Part shown: one piece after another, positions 14,753 through 23,292 of the stretch
Numbering within the stretch: position 1 is the stretch's first letter
How the letters are laid out: every line of letters begins with the position of its first letter
Assembly (NCBI GenBank): GCA_964415045.1
Contig: CAYPZL010000057.1
Coordinates: 1 to 29,533 of the forward strand
DNA from: CAYPZL01 sp964415045
GTDB lineage: Bacteria > Planctomycetota > Phycisphaerae > Sedimentisphaerales > Anaerobacaceae
Length of the DNA stretch: 29,533 nucleotides
Direction of reading: 5' to 3'
The notes under the pieces: generated by a model
Told to the model about the DNA's origin: nothing
The model's input: the letters and a program-made list of their open reading frames with translations, nothing else
Databases searched by the model: none
Program-made: the position numbers and the translations under genes

Positions 14753-14828
14753 TGACGGCCGCGTGTTGCAGTGCGCGTCGCGCAGCGCCGCATGTCGGCC
14801 ACGATGACTGACGAAGGAGACAGTGCTT

Positions 14829-15683
14829 ATGAAACAGTTGCAGAATCGAAGGCAGTTCCTGGCCGTCGCGGCCGCTTCGGTGACGGGGGCCGGAGTCGCT
14901 CTGGACCGCCCCGCGCGGGCAGCCACCTATGGCGCAGGCAAGCGGACCCCGAAAGAGCGATTTCAATTGGGTCTGGCTTCCTACACGCTGCGGAAGTTCA
15001 ACCTGGACGATACGCTGGCCATGACGAAACGGGTGGGCCTCAAGTACATTGCCTTCAAGGACTTCCACCTGGCCCTCGACAGCAGCCCCGAGAAGATCCG
15101 GTCCGTCGTACGCAAGGTCAAGGACGCCGGCCTGGAACTCTATGGCGGAGGCGTCATTTACATGAGAACGGAGCAGCAGGTCCGCCAGGCGTTCGCGTAC
15201 GCCAAAGCCGCCGGGATGAAGGTCATCATCGGCGTCCCCAAGCCGAATCTGCTGCCGCTGGTCGACAAGATGGTCAAGCAATACGACATCAAGGTCGCGA
15301 TCCACAACCACGGGCCGGGAGACAAGGACTATCCGGTGCCCGCGACCGCTTATGAGAGAATCAAGGACCTCGACGAGCGAATCGGCCTGTGCAACGACAT
15401 CGGGCACACGATGCGCGCGGGCGTGGATCCTTCCGCTTCCATCGTGAAGTACGCCGACCGGCTCTACGACATGCACATCAAGGACGTATCGGCGGCCACC
15501 GCCAAGGGTCATGGCGTCGAAGTCGGGCGCGGCGTGATCGATATCCCGGCCGTGCTGCGCAGCCTCATTCAGATCGATTACAGCGGGATCGTCTCCTTCG
15601 AGTACGAGAAGGACGCCGAAGATCCCATGCCGGGCCTGGCCGAGTCTGTCGGCTACGTCAGAGGTGTTCTGGCTGCCTTGTAG
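14829..15683 (+). CDS. Exported sugar phosphate isomerase/epimerase-like TIM barrel
   Basis: The 284-residue protein starts with a Tat-like signal (NRRQFLAVAAASVTGAG). The start at 14829 has GAAGGAG upstream and is preferred to a GTG six bases earlier. The rest is a xylose-isomerase-type TIM barrel (AP endonuclease 2 superfamily): FQLGLASYTLRKFNLDD, LKYIAFKDFHL, VAIHNHGPGD, IGLCNDIGHTMRAG and LYDMHIKDVS, ending with GIVSFEYEKD. The NHG, D-x-GH and H-x-KD elements carry likely metal ligands. Members of this fold act as epimerases or isomerases on sugars and keto-sugars. It is followed 38 bp later by a glycosyltransferase gene on the same strand. Confidence 0.85.
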   Translation: MKQLQNRRQFLAVAAASVTGAGVALDRPARAATYGAGKRTPKERFQLGLASYTLRKFNLDDTLAMTKRVGLKYIAFKDFHLALDSSPEKIRSVVRKVKDAGLELYGGGVIYMRTEQQVRQAFAYAKAAGMKVIIGVPKPNLLPLVDKMVKQYDIKVAIHNHGPGDKDYPVPATAYERIKDLDERIGLCNDIGHTMRAGVDPSASIVKYADRLYDMHIKDVSAATAKGHGVEVGRGVIDIPAVLRSLIQIDYSGIVSFEYEKDAEDPMPGLAESVGYVRGVLAAL

Positions 15684-15721
15684 GAGGCGCAAGGTAGAAT
15701 CATAGGGAGGTGATCGCTGCT

Positions 15722-17095
15722 ATGCCTTGTGATATTCGGATCGTCAGCACCTACCCTCCGCGGCGGTGCGGAATCGGTACGTTTTCGCGCGATTTAGCGA
15801 CCGCCCTGGCCCACTTCACGGCCGAAATCGGGCATATCCGCATCGCGGCGATCGACAACGGCAGTGGACCCTACGATATTCCGGTCGATCTGACCATCGA
15901 CCAGTACAGTCCCCAGTCGTGGCGCGACGCGATCACACACATCTGTACGGACGCCGACGAACGCGAGAATCCCACCGTCGTCATCTTACAACACGAGTAC
16001 GGATTGGATCCGGACGATCAAGGCAACGATTGCCGGGGGACGAACTTCGTATGCCTGGCAGAGGCGTTTCAAGAACGGCAGCTCACCACGCTGGTGTACC
16101 TGCACACGGTCCTCGACGAGCCCGATGCGCATCAGAAACAGGTGGTGCAGGACCTCGCCGGGCACAGCGACGGACTCATCGTCACCACCGAAAGCGCCAT
16201 CCAGATACTGGAGTCGCCGACGTACGAAATCCCCCACGCCCAGCTCAAGCATATCGACCACGGAATTCGGATGCAGCACCGGTCCCAGTTCGACCGCCTC
16301 ACCATCAAACGGGAATACGGCCTGGAGAACCGCTTCCTCATCACGACGCTCGGCCTGCTCTCCCCGGACAAGGGAATCGACTACGGCATCCGCGCCTACG
16401 GCCGATTCCTTGAGGAATCCTGCACCCAAGAGCAGAGAAAGAAGATGGTCTACGTCATCGCCGGCCAGTGCCATCCCGAGTTCGTCAAGGCCGAAGGCGG
16501 CGTCCATTACCGCAGATTCCAGGCCGCAATCGAGAAGGCCCTGAGAGAGGCAAACGTCAAGTGGTGCCGGGTTGAGACACTCGGCGGAGCCGAGCTGGTG
16601 GACTGCGACCTCATCTTCCTCGACTGCTTCATCGACGAAAATACCCTGCTGCAGTTGTACGGGGCGACGAACGTCATGCTCCTTCCGTATCAAAACATGC
16701 AGCAGATATCGAGCGGCATCCTCGCCGACACGCTCGGTTCCGGGCGGGTGGCCATCACCACCAAGTTCCGGTACGCCCGCGAGCTGATCCATTCCAACAA
16801 GAAGTGCCCCGAAGGCGTCATCGTCGGCCGGTATGCACGCGGCATCCTGGTCGATCCGGGAGAGCCCTGCGTCGAACAGATCGCCCAGGCGATCGACTAC
16901 CTCGTCTTCAACGAAGGCAAACGCATCATGATGGAAAGGCAGGCCCATCAGAGAGGCTATCAGATGCGCTGGAACAACAGCGCCTGGGCCCTGCTGCAGT
17001 ACATCGACTTCGTCCGCGAGCAGAAGGAAATCATCACCGGTCGCGGCGTCAAGTTCAAGCGTGAAAAACCCTCGAAGCTGGACGCGCACAAGTAA
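15722..17095 (+). CDS. Glycosyltransferase (GT4-like, GT-B fold)
   Basis: The 457-residue protein begins IRIVSTYPPRRCGIGTFSRD, a start typical of a group of GT4-type glycosyltransferases often found near mannoside phosphorylases. The C-terminal half has LITTLGLLSPDKGIDYGIRA, the sugar-nucleotide-binding strand of GT-B enzymes, and the stretch TNVMLLPYQNMQQISSGIL, corresponding to the E-x7-E-like region. The start at 15722 is chosen because the near-consensus AGGGAGGTGAT lies just upstream. No signal peptide or transmembrane segment is evident. It probably transfers a hexose from a nucleotide sugar in the cytoplasm; the acceptor is unknown. It is in an apparent operon with the exported isomerase-like gene, a functional link I cannot explain. 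Confidence 0.8.
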   Translation: MPCDIRIVSTYPPRRCGIGTFSRDLATALAHFTAEIGHIRIAAIDNGSGPYDIPVDLTIDQYSPQSWRDAITHICTDADERENPTVVILQHEYGLDPDDQGNDCRGTNFVCLAEAFQERQLTTLVYLHTVLDEPDAHQKQVVQDLAGHSDGLIVTTESAIQILESPTYEIPHAQLKHIDHGIRMQHRSQFDRLTIKREYGLENRFLITTLGLLSPDKGIDYGIRAYGRFLEESCTQEQRKKMVYVIAGQCHPEFVKAEGGVHYRRFQAAIEKALREANVKWCRVETLGGAELVDCDLIFLDCFIDENTLLQLYGATNVMLLPYQNMQQISSGILADTLGSGRVAITTKFRYARELIHSNKKCPEGVIVGRYARGILVDPGEPCVEQIAQAIDYLVFNEGKRIMMERQAHQRGYQMRWNNSAWALLQYIDFVREQKEIITGRGVKFKREKPSKLDAHK

Positions 17096-17203
17096 CGGCG
17101 CGTACAGGTGACTTCGACGGTCGAGGCCATCACACAGGAGCCCAGGCCGGAAGCGAAACCCTGAGGTTTCCCGCGCGACGCCTCGGGCCGATGACGCAAC
17201 AGC

Positions 17204-17294
17204 TCATACGAATTCTGATAAACTCTCGCGCGGCCCGTCCTGAGCGTGGGCGAAGGAATGACAAACGCCCAAGGGCTTTTCGGAATTCGTATCA
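17204..17294. repeat. Short palindromic element between convergent genes
   Basis: TCATACGAATTC (17204-17215) is mirrored by GAATTCGTATCA (17283-17294), with one mismatch in the outer part. Between the arms is GTCCTGAGCGTGGGCGAAGGAATGAC-like sequence (17237-17262), related to the element at 1980-2094 by the shared TCCTGAGC and GGGCGAA. The right arm overlaps the stop codon of the minus-strand oxidoreductase gene. It may act as a bidirectional 3'-end hairpin or be a small dispersed repeat. Confidence 0.5.
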
Positions 17295-18335
17295 CTTCGA
17301 GCCTATTTTGACGGGTCCGCCTTCCCGGGCGGATTGGTAGATGGCCCGGATGACTTCGACGGCCTTGCGGGCCTCGGGACCATCGATCCAGAAATCCTCG
17401 CCTTTTTCCAGGGCCTCGAGAAACGCCTTGAAATTCCGCGTGTGATTTTCGTGGGTGATGGCCGCCGGGTCGGCCACGCCACCGCCGCCCTCGATCTTGA
17501 GAAACCGCTCGCGGATGCCCTTGTCCTCGGGCCTCTCGTCGGCGAACTGCCACAGGGTGATGCTGTTCTCGACGTTGATGGCCGTGCCCCTGGTTCCGGT
17601 GATCTCAAACCGGCGATACTGACCCGGGTAGGAAGCGGTCGTTCCGTAGATGATGCCGAGCGCGCCGTTGGCGTAGCGCAGGACCGCCGCGGCGGTATCT
17701 TCGGCCTCGATGTCGTGGCCCAGAGTCGCCGTGTAGGCCTGAACCGACTCGATCGGCGGCATCAGATCGCAAAGCATGTCGATCATGTGGATCGACTGAT
17801 TCATCAAGGCCCCGCCGCCGTCCAGTTTCCACGTCCCGTGCCAGGAGTCTTTGTAATAATCGTCCGTACGCCACCAGGGCACGTAGATGCCGGCGTAAGT
17901 GATCGTGCCGAAACGCCCGGACTGAATCGCGTCGCGCAAGGGGACCATCAGGTCGTTGAAACGGTACGGGAAGATGCCGCCCAGTCGCGTTCCGGCCTTC
18001 TCGTGGGCTTCGATCATGGCGTCGATCCGCTCCAGCGTCACCTCCAGGGGCTTCTCGCAGATCACGTGCTTGCCCGCCTGCGCCGCCGCGATCGTCGGCT
18101 CCATGTGCACGCCGCTGGGCGTGGCGATCGTCACGATGTCGATGTCATCGCTCCCGAGCATCTCTTCGTAGCTACCGAAGGCCCGCGCCCCGTATTTCTC
18201 GGCCAGCGCCGTGGCCCTGTCCATGACACTGTCGCAGCAGGCCACGAACTTCGCGTTCGGAATGTCGCCTATCGCTCTGGCGTGGAAGTCGGCAATCAGC
18301 CCCGCGCCCACAACTCCAAAGTTCCATGTCTTCAT
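17292..18335 (-). CDS. Gfo/Idh/MocA-family oxidoreductase, cytoplasmic
   Basis: The 347-residue protein has a classic family layout: Rossmann motif FGVVGAGLIADFHARAI, HVICEKPLEVTLE with the EKP motif, and the catalytic region DGGGALMNQSIHMIDMLCD with its active-site His. No signal peptide is present. It is the third gene of a minus-strand operon with an epimerase-like TIM barrel (31 bp upstream) and an enolase-superfamily enzyme. The set suggests uptake-coupled catabolism of an uncommon sugar, sugar acid or polyol, in which this enzyme would do the NAD(P)-dependent oxidation. A Shine-Dalgarno sequence, AGGGGAT, precedes the ATG. Substrate cannot be inferred. Confidence 0.92.
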   Translation of the reverse strand: MKTWNFGVVGAGLIADFHARAIGDIPNAKFVACCDSVMDRATALAEKYGARAFGSYEEMLGSDDIDIVTIATPSGVHMEPTIAAAQAGKHVICEKPLEVTLERIDAMIEAHEKAGTRLGGIFPYRFNDLMVPLRDAIQSGRFGTITYAGIYVPWWRTDDYYKDSWHGTWKLDGGGALMNQSIHMIDMLCDLMPPIESVQAYTATLGHDIEAEDTAAAVLRYANGALGIIYGTTASYPGQYRRFEITGTRGTAINVENSITLWQFADERPEDKGIRERFLKIEGGGGVADPAAITHENHTRNFKAFLEALEKGEDFWIDGPEARKAVEVIRAIYQSAREGGPVKIGSK

Positions 18336-18366
18336 ATGGGTATCCCCTATTCTTGGTCGTTGAGGT

Positions 18367-19203
18367 TCAGTCGCACTTCAAGCCTACCTCGGCGGACAGT
18401 TCCCGCACCGCCGCGATAGCTCTGGAGAACAGCTCCGGACCGGTTGAGCCGCCGAACTGCCCTCCCGTTTGCAGGTGAGGCTCCATGGTCATGCACGCGT
18501 CATAGTCCATGGCCGCCAGTTCGGCCAGCAGCTCCTTGATCTGCCCGTCACCCTGGCCCGGAACGCTGCCGACGTCCGTCGAGCCCAGCTTCCAGTCCTT
18601 GATATGCACGTGGACGACATACGGCTTCATCACGGGCCAGCACACTTCGACATTGTTCGTGATCTTCTCACCCCAGACGAAATTCGCCGGGTCGTATGCC
18701 AGCCGCAGCCTGGGCGATCCCACGGCCTCGATCAGATCGGCGCAGTTCTGCGCCGTGTGGCCGTAGATGTTCGCCTCGTTCTCGTGAACCATCGTGACGT
18801 CGGCGCCCGCGAGCGCTTCTACCTTCGCCGCCATGCGTTCCAGGACCTGGCCGCGGCAATCGTCGATATTCTGGCCCTCCGGAGCATAGTAACTGAACAT
18901 CCGAATGAAGGGCGTCTCGAAATACTGCGCCAGCTCCACGGCGTGCTTGAATTTATCCAGATGCGGCTCGAAAGGCTCATCCAGGCGGACCTTGCCGATC
19001 GGCGAGCCGATGGCGCTCACTTTCAAGCCGTGATCCTGAATCATGGTTTTCGCCTCTTTGAGCTCATCCCGATTCAGGTCCATGATGTTCTTCTTGTCGA
19101 TGAAGCGCGGCTCGATGTAACCCACCTTCTCGTTGGCCAAATACTCGACCTGGCCGCGAAAATCTTCCGTCACTTCATCCGCAAAGGCACTTAGCTTAGC
19201 CAT
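18367..19203 (-). CDS. Sugar phosphate isomerase/epimerase-like TIM barrel, cytoplasmic
   Basis: The 278-residue protein lacks a signal peptide and opens with KLSAFADEVTEDFRGQVEYL, a start common in this family. Metal-site elements of the xylose-isomerase-like barrel are visible: EPRF near residue 32, VTMVHENEANIYG with a central Glu, RLAYDPANFVW, VVHVHIKDWKLG with His and Asp, and MTMEPHLQTGG with the last Glu. It probably isomerises or epimerises a sugar or keto-sugar. It is encoded between an enolase-superfamily gene (35 bp upstream) and a Gfo/Idh/MocA gene (31 bp downstream), all minus strand. Confidence 0.88.
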   Translation of the reverse strand: MAKLSAFADEVTEDFRGQVEYLANEKVGYIEPRFIDKKNIMDLNRDELKEAKTMIQDHGLKVSAIGSPIGKVRLDEPFEPHLDKFKHAVELAQYFETPFIRMFSYYAPEGQNIDDCRGQVLERMAAKVEALAGADVTMVHENEANIYGHTAQNCADLIEAVGSPRLRLAYDPANFVWGEKITNNVEVCWPVMKPYVVHVHIKDWKLGSTDVGSVPGQGDGQIKELLAELAAMDYDACMTMEPHLQTGGQFGGSTGPELFSRAIAAVRELSAEVGLKCD

Positions 19204-19238
19204 TTCGTGTCACTCCCAAATCCGTTTGCAAAACCATC

Positions 19239-20642
19239 TTACTTCGAGAAGGTTGCCGCTTTTTCGGGCAACTGTCGGTCTATTTCGTCGAGGCGGTAGC
19301 CGAAGCCGGGGCCGCCCAGCGTGGACAGGTCCACCCGGCCGCTCTTGCGGCGGTACAGCCCCGGGTGAATCGCCTCTTCCGGCGCCGAGGCAGCCGGATA
19401 AAACTGCATCGCGTTGGTCTCCACGCCCATAATCGTGCCGGCGTGCGCCGCCAGCAGGCAATGAGGAATCTGCGCCAGCATGGGATTCGTGAGGTCCTGG
19501 ACCATGAGTGTCATCCCGTGAGCCTTGGCCCAGCACAGGCTCAGCAGCGCGCCGGTCTGGGTCTTGCAGGTCTTCAGGGCCACGCCGGTCCAGCCCAGCT
19601 CGCGCCCCAGGCGCACGAGCTTCCAATCGTGAGCGCTTTCATCCATGAACAGAGGCTTGCGGGCCGAGACGCTGTGCACGTCGATCTGGTTGGCCTCCAG
19701 GTCGTAGGGGAAGGGCTGCTCCACGTACAAAATCATCTGATAGATGCGCGGGTGCTCCGTCACCAGCCGGTCCAGAATCTCGTTCACGTAGGCCGGGTCG
19801 GTCACGGTGCAGTTGAAATCGCTGGTCAGCCACAACACGTCCCGTTCGAGGGCGATCTCGCCGACCCGGACCAGCCGGTCGTAATCCCACGGCGCGTCGT
19901 TGCCCCGCAGCTTCACCTTCAGGCAGGTCAATCCGTCCCGCTCGATCCAGTCCGGCAGCAGGACGGGATACCCGTCGTCGGGCTCGGTGCCCGTCAGCTC
20001 CGAGGCATCGAGCAAGTCCTTCCCTCCCACCAGATGCCACGCAGGCAGATGCTGCGCGGGCTCTGCGCTCAGGAAATCAGCGGGATACCGGCCCGTAAAT
20101 GAGACTCCACTACCCGCCACGGGCTCGAGGAAGTGGGCCAGGTCTGCATTCATGTGCTCCGCATCGTACGTGGTGTAGACCGGACAATCGAGAAGCCTGC
20201 CGTAGGCGTCGTGCATAGCCACATCGAACGCCGAGCAGCAAACCAGAGCCGCCAGCCAGGGCATCGGCCGGGCGCCGGCGCCGCGTTCGGCGTTCAGTGT
20301 ATCCAGCAGGCCAGGGAGAACCGACTCATTGAACTCGTGCCCCAGTTCGACCGGGTGGCCCTGTCCCGTGAAGCCGGCCCAGGCCGACGCGAGAACCCGG
20401 CAGAAGTTCTGCATCGTGTCGCAGCGCTCCTGGTAGCTCAGGCTCCCCGGCCAGGCCCACTGCACGCTCAGCGGAGTCTCGCCCCACCCCCGCGCGCGTT
20501 TGCCGGTGGCGTCGGCCACCGTCATAGCCACCCGCGCACAGATCACGGACGTGAGTGTCTCCGGCCCGAACTTCAGCGGGACCCTCGTTTCGACCGGAAG
20601 GAAATACAAATCCACAGAAATTGGATGTACGTCTGTCTCCAT
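19239..20642 (-). CDS. Enolase-superfamily enzyme (mandelate racemase/muconate lactonizing-like)
   Basis: The 467-residue protein has the MR/MLE barrel signature: LTCLKVKLRG with the K-x-K catalytic lysines, then three likely metal ligands in WLTSDFNCTV (Asp), LYVEQPFPYD (Glu) and FMDESAHDW (Asp/Glu), and GVALKTCKTQTG at the seventh strand. Usual members have 360-400 residues. The extra length comes mainly from a segment of about 80 residues before the K-x-K motif (from HMNADLAHFLEP to LLPDWIERDG), which may cover the active site. The family abstracts a proton next to a carboxylate, as in sugar-acid dehydratases and racemases. It leads a three-gene operon with an epimerase-like gene and a Gfo/Idh/MocA gene; a sugar-acid substrate is plausible but unproven. 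Confidence 0.8.
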   Translation of the reverse strand: METDVHPISVDLYFLPVETRVPLKFGPETLTSVICARVAMTVADATGKRARGWGETPLSVQWAWPGSLSYQERCDTMQNFCRVLASAWAGFTGQGHPVELGHEFNESVLPGLLDTLNAERGAGARPMPWLAALVCCSAFDVAMHDAYGRLLDCPVYTTYDAEHMNADLAHFLEPVAGSGVSFTGRYPADFLSAEPAQHLPAWHLVGGKDLLDASELTGTEPDDGYPVLLPDWIERDGLTCLKVKLRGNDAPWDYDRLVRVGEIALERDVLWLTSDFNCTVTDPAYVNEILDRLVTEHPRIYQMILYVEQPFPYDLEANQIDVHSVSARKPLFMDESAHDWKLVRLGRELGWTGVALKTCKTQTGALLSLCWAKAHGMTLMVQDLTNPMLAQIPHCLLAAHAGTIMGVETNAMQFYPAASAPEEAIHPGLYRRKSGRVDLSTLGGPGFGYRLDEIDRQLPEKAATFSK

Positions 20643-20698
20643 GTCGCCTCGTCAACGTCAGATCAGCTCATCATCGAGACTTCGAACAGTCGCTACAA

Positions 20699-20727
20699 GA
20701 TGTATAAGCTGGGACCGGCATTGTCAA
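20699..20727 (-). promoter_or_regulatory. Likely promoter for the enolase-superfamily operon
   Basis: On the minus strand a perfect -35 box TTGACA (20722-20727) is followed by TATACA (20701-20706, 15-base spacer) or TACATC (20699-20704, 17-base spacer). It lies about 60-80 bp upstream of the ATG at 20642. Confidence 0.55.
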
Positions 20728-20799
20728 GGGAAGTTCATCGCGCCGGTCGATCCGACCGTCTTCCGCGCCGCGATAATGCGTTTTCGCCCGATCCGGAAC

Positions 20800-20828
20800 T
20801 TGCAGGGCGGCGCCGGCCGAGGTATAGT
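20800..20828 (+). promoter_or_regulatory. Likely sigma70 promoter for the plus-strand oxidoreductase gene
   Basis: TTGCAG (20800-20805) and TATAGT (20823-20828) are separated by 17 bases and read toward the ATG at 21009, which implies a leader of about 170 nt. The 366-bp gap 20643-21008 otherwise holds only this promoter and the divergent one; I see no gene in it. Confidence 0.55.
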
Positions 20829-21008
20829 AACGAGTTCTGAGGCTCACGTCGGCCGTCCAGAGCCAGCCCTTGGAGTCAGCCGGCAGAGGCTTCTCTAATT
20901 GGCAAAGGCTCTTCGTACAGGAGACTCATGTTTTGAGTAGAAAGGTCACACAGACACGTTCGACCAGTCATCTTCGTCCACAGGAATCTTGAATTGAAAG
21001 GAGTAGGT

Positions 21009-22181
21009 ATGGCAATCAACCGGAAATTGAGAATGGGTTTGGTTGGCGGAGGCCCCGGCGCGTTCATCGGTGAGGTTCATCGCAAGGCGTCGCGTTTGGA
21101 TGGGGAGATCGAGCTTGTGGCCGGAGCGTTCGACATCGACCCCAAAAAGTCCAAGAAGATGGGCAGGCAGCTCTATCTCAATCGCAAACGGGTGTACGGC
21201 ACCTACCAGGAGATGATCGAGTCCGAGCTGGCACTGCCCGAGACGGAGCGCATCGACTTTGCCGCCGTGACCACCCCCAACAACTGGCACTTCCCGATCG
21301 CCCGCGACTTCCTCAAGGCCGGCTTCCACGTCATGTGCGAGAAACCCATGACGCTGACCTCCAAGGAAGCCAAAGAGCTGCAGAAGCTCGTGAAGAAGAA
21401 GAAACTGGTCTTCGGGCTGATGCACAACTACACGGGCTATCCGATGGTGAAGCTGGCCCGTGACATGGTCCAGAAGAAAGACGTGGGCAAGATTCGCAAG
21501 GTCGTAGTGCAGTATCCGCAGGGCTGGCTGGCCACGGCGCTGGAGAAGACCGGCCAGATGCAGGCAAGCTGGCGCACCGATCCCAAGCAGAGCGGGGCCG
21601 GCGGCTGCGTCGGTGACATCGGCACCCACGCCGCCAATCTGGCCGAATACATCACGGGCCTGAAGATCACCCATATCTGCGCGGACCTGACGACGTTTGT
21701 CCCGGGGCGTCCTCTCGACGACGACTGCAACTGCCTGCTCAAGCTCGAAGGCGGGGCCAAAGGCGTGCTGCACGCCAGCCAGATTTCCCACGGCGAGGAA
21801 AACAACCTGGCCATCTGGGTCCATGGCGAGAAAGCCAGCCTCGAATGGCACCAGGAACATCCCAACTATCTGTACGTCCGACGCCCCAGCGAGCCGGAGC
21901 AGGTCTGGAAGCGCGGGAACGACTACGTCGCCGCCTACAGCCCCGCGGCGGCGCGAAACACCCGCATACCGTCCGGGCACCCGGAGGCCTTCCTGGAAGC
22001 CTTCGCCAACAACTACAGCAACTTCGCCGAAACGGTCAAATGCGCCCTCGACGGCAAGAAAGCCAGCGCGCTGGCGACCGACTTCCCGGGAGTGGATGAA
22101 GGCGTCCGTGGCATGCTCTTCATCGAAACCGTGGTGGCCAGCAGCAAGAGCAAGCAGAAGTGGACACCGATGAAGAAGTAG
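21009..22181 (+). CDS. Gfo/Idh/MocA-family oxidoreductase, cytoplasmic
   Basis: The 390-residue protein starts at the ATG preceded by GAAAGGAG, not at the TTG 15 bases earlier. It has the nucleotide-binding motif MGLVGGGPGAFIGEVHRKA, the EKP motif in HVMCEKPMTL, and the catalytic stretch GGCVGDIGTHAANLAEYITG with Asp and His in place. The GGGPGAFIGxVHR opening marks a subgroup often encoded beside TIM-barrel sugar isomerases, as here (next gene downstream). Lys-rich segments (KKSKKMG, VKKKKL) are notable but ordinary. It is probably an NAD(P)-dependent oxidoreductase of a sugar or keto-sugar. Confidence 0.92.
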   Translation: MAINRKLRMGLVGGGPGAFIGEVHRKASRLDGEIELVAGAFDIDPKKSKKMGRQLYLNRKRVYGTYQEMIESELALPETERIDFAAVTTPNNWHFPIARDFLKAGFHVMCEKPMTLTSKEAKELQKLVKKKKLVFGLMHNYTGYPMVKLARDMVQKKDVGKIRKVVVQYPQGWLATALEKTGQMQASWRTDPKQSGAGGCVGDIGTHAANLAEYITGLKITHICADLTTFVPGRPLDDDCNCLLKLEGGAKGVLHASQISHGEENNLAIWVHGEKASLEWHQEHPNYLYVRRPSEPEQVWKRGNDYVAAYSPAAARNTRIPSGHPEAFLEAFANNYSNFAETVKCALDGKKASALATDFPGVDEGVRGMLFIETVVASSKSKQKWTPMKK

Positions 22182-22212
22182 CAGCACCGGTTAGACAAGG
22201 CCGGAAGAATAG

Positions 22213-22250
22213 CGTTGTCCGGCGCACCGATTCCGGTGCGCCGGACAACG
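22213..22250. other. Perfect 17-bp hairpin between two genes
   Basis: CGTTGTCCGGCGCACCG (22213-22229) pairs perfectly with 22234-22250 around the loop ATTC. It lies 31 bp after the stop of the oxidoreductase gene and about 90 bp before the next start. There is no T-run on either side, so it is not a standard intrinsic terminator; it could be an RNA-stabilising or processing element. Confidence 0.8.
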
Positions 22251-22338
22251 ACAAATCGGCAGGGTGATCGCAGCACAACTCACGTTGAGATTTGCGGAGG
22301 AGCGGAACGATTCCAGTACCAACAGCAGGAGCAATCGC

Positions 22339-23292
22339 ATGAACAATAACGCAGACCATTCCAAGCAGAACGCGACGGGCCTTTCGCGTCGCCATTTGAT
22401 TTCGGGAGCGGCCGCAGCCGCTTTGGCGGCCTCGGCGGTCCCGTCCGTTGTCCGCGCCGCCGGAGCCGGCGGAAAGTTCAAGCTCAAGTACGCCCCCAGC
22501 CTGGGCACGTTTCGGCAGCACGCGGGCAAGGACCCCATCGACAACCTCAAATTCATGGCCGACGAGGGCTTTTCGGCCATGTTCGACAACGGGATGATGG
22601 GCAAGCCGCCGGAACTGCAGGAGAAAATCGCCAGAGAAATGGACCGGCTCGACATGACGCTGGGACCGTTCGTCATGTACGCCGAGTTCGGCAAGCCGAC
22701 CTTCGTCCTCCAGGACAAGGACTTCCGCGAGTCGATGATCAAGCGCACCAAACAGGGTGTGGAGACGGCCAAGCGGGCGAACACCAAGTGGATGCTCATC
22801 GCCCCCGGATGCGTCAGCCAGCGCATGGAATACGACTACCAGACAGCGAACCTGATCGACAACCTGCGCTACCTGATGGACATCGTCGAGCCGCACGGCA
22901 TCGTGATCGTCCTGGAGCCGTTGAATTGGTGGGCCAACCATCCCGGCCTTTTCATGCAGAAGATACCGCACGCTTACTTGATTTGCCGCGCCGTGAACAG
23001 CCCCTCCTGCAAGATCGTCAATGATCTGTATCACCAGCAGATCACCGAGGGCAACCTCATCCCCAACATCGACAAGGCCTGGAGCGAAATCGGCGCCTTC
23101 CACCTCGGGGACACTCCCGGACGCAAGGAACCCACGACCGGCGAAATCAACTACAAGAACATCTTCAGACACATCTACAAGAAGGGCTACGACGGTGTGC
23201 TGTGCATGGAGCACGGCAGAAGCAAAGGCGGCAAGGAGGGCGAGCGAGCCGTGATCGAGGCGTATCGCGCCTGTGATGATTTTGAGGTCTGA
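22339..23292 (+). CDS. Tat-exported hydroxypyruvate isomerase-like TIM barrel
   Basis: The start at 22339 gives 317 residues and a twin-arginine signal (LSRRHLISGAAAAALAASA); GGAG precedes it. A longer frame exists upstream but lacks family-like sequence. The barrel resembles hydroxypyruvate isomerase-type members of the xylose-isomerase-like superfamily: VIVLEPLNWWANHPGLFM, KIVNDLYHQQITEGNLI, IGAFHLGDTPGRKEP, GEINYKNIF and GVLCMEHGRSKGG. Likely metal ligands are Glu of LEPL, Asp of VNDLYH, His of AFHLGD and Glu of MEHG. Export argues against a role in glyoxylate metabolism and for a keto-sugar substrate. After its TGA the same frame stays open for 72 more codons that look like a piece of another gene. 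Confidence 0.85.
   Translation: MNNNADHSKQNATGLSRRHLISGAAAAALAASAVPSVVRAAGAGGKFKLKYAPSLGTFRQHAGKDPIDNLKFMADEGFSAMFDNGMMGKPPELQEKIAREMDRLDMTLGPFVMYAEFGKPTFVLQDKDFRESMIKRTKQGVETAKRANTKWMLIAPGCVSQRMEYDYQTANLIDNLRYLMDIVEPHGIVIVLEPLNWWANHPGLFMQKIPHAYLICRAVNSPSCKIVNDLYHQQITEGNLIPNIDKAWSEIGAFHLGDTPGRKEPTTGEINYKNIFRHIYKKGYDGVLCMEHGRSKGGKEGERAVIEAYRACDDFEV

Noticed and set aside
20946..22187. A 413-codon minus-strand frame
   Set aside because: It is antisense to the plus-strand Gfo/Idh/MocA gene and has no recognisable motif.
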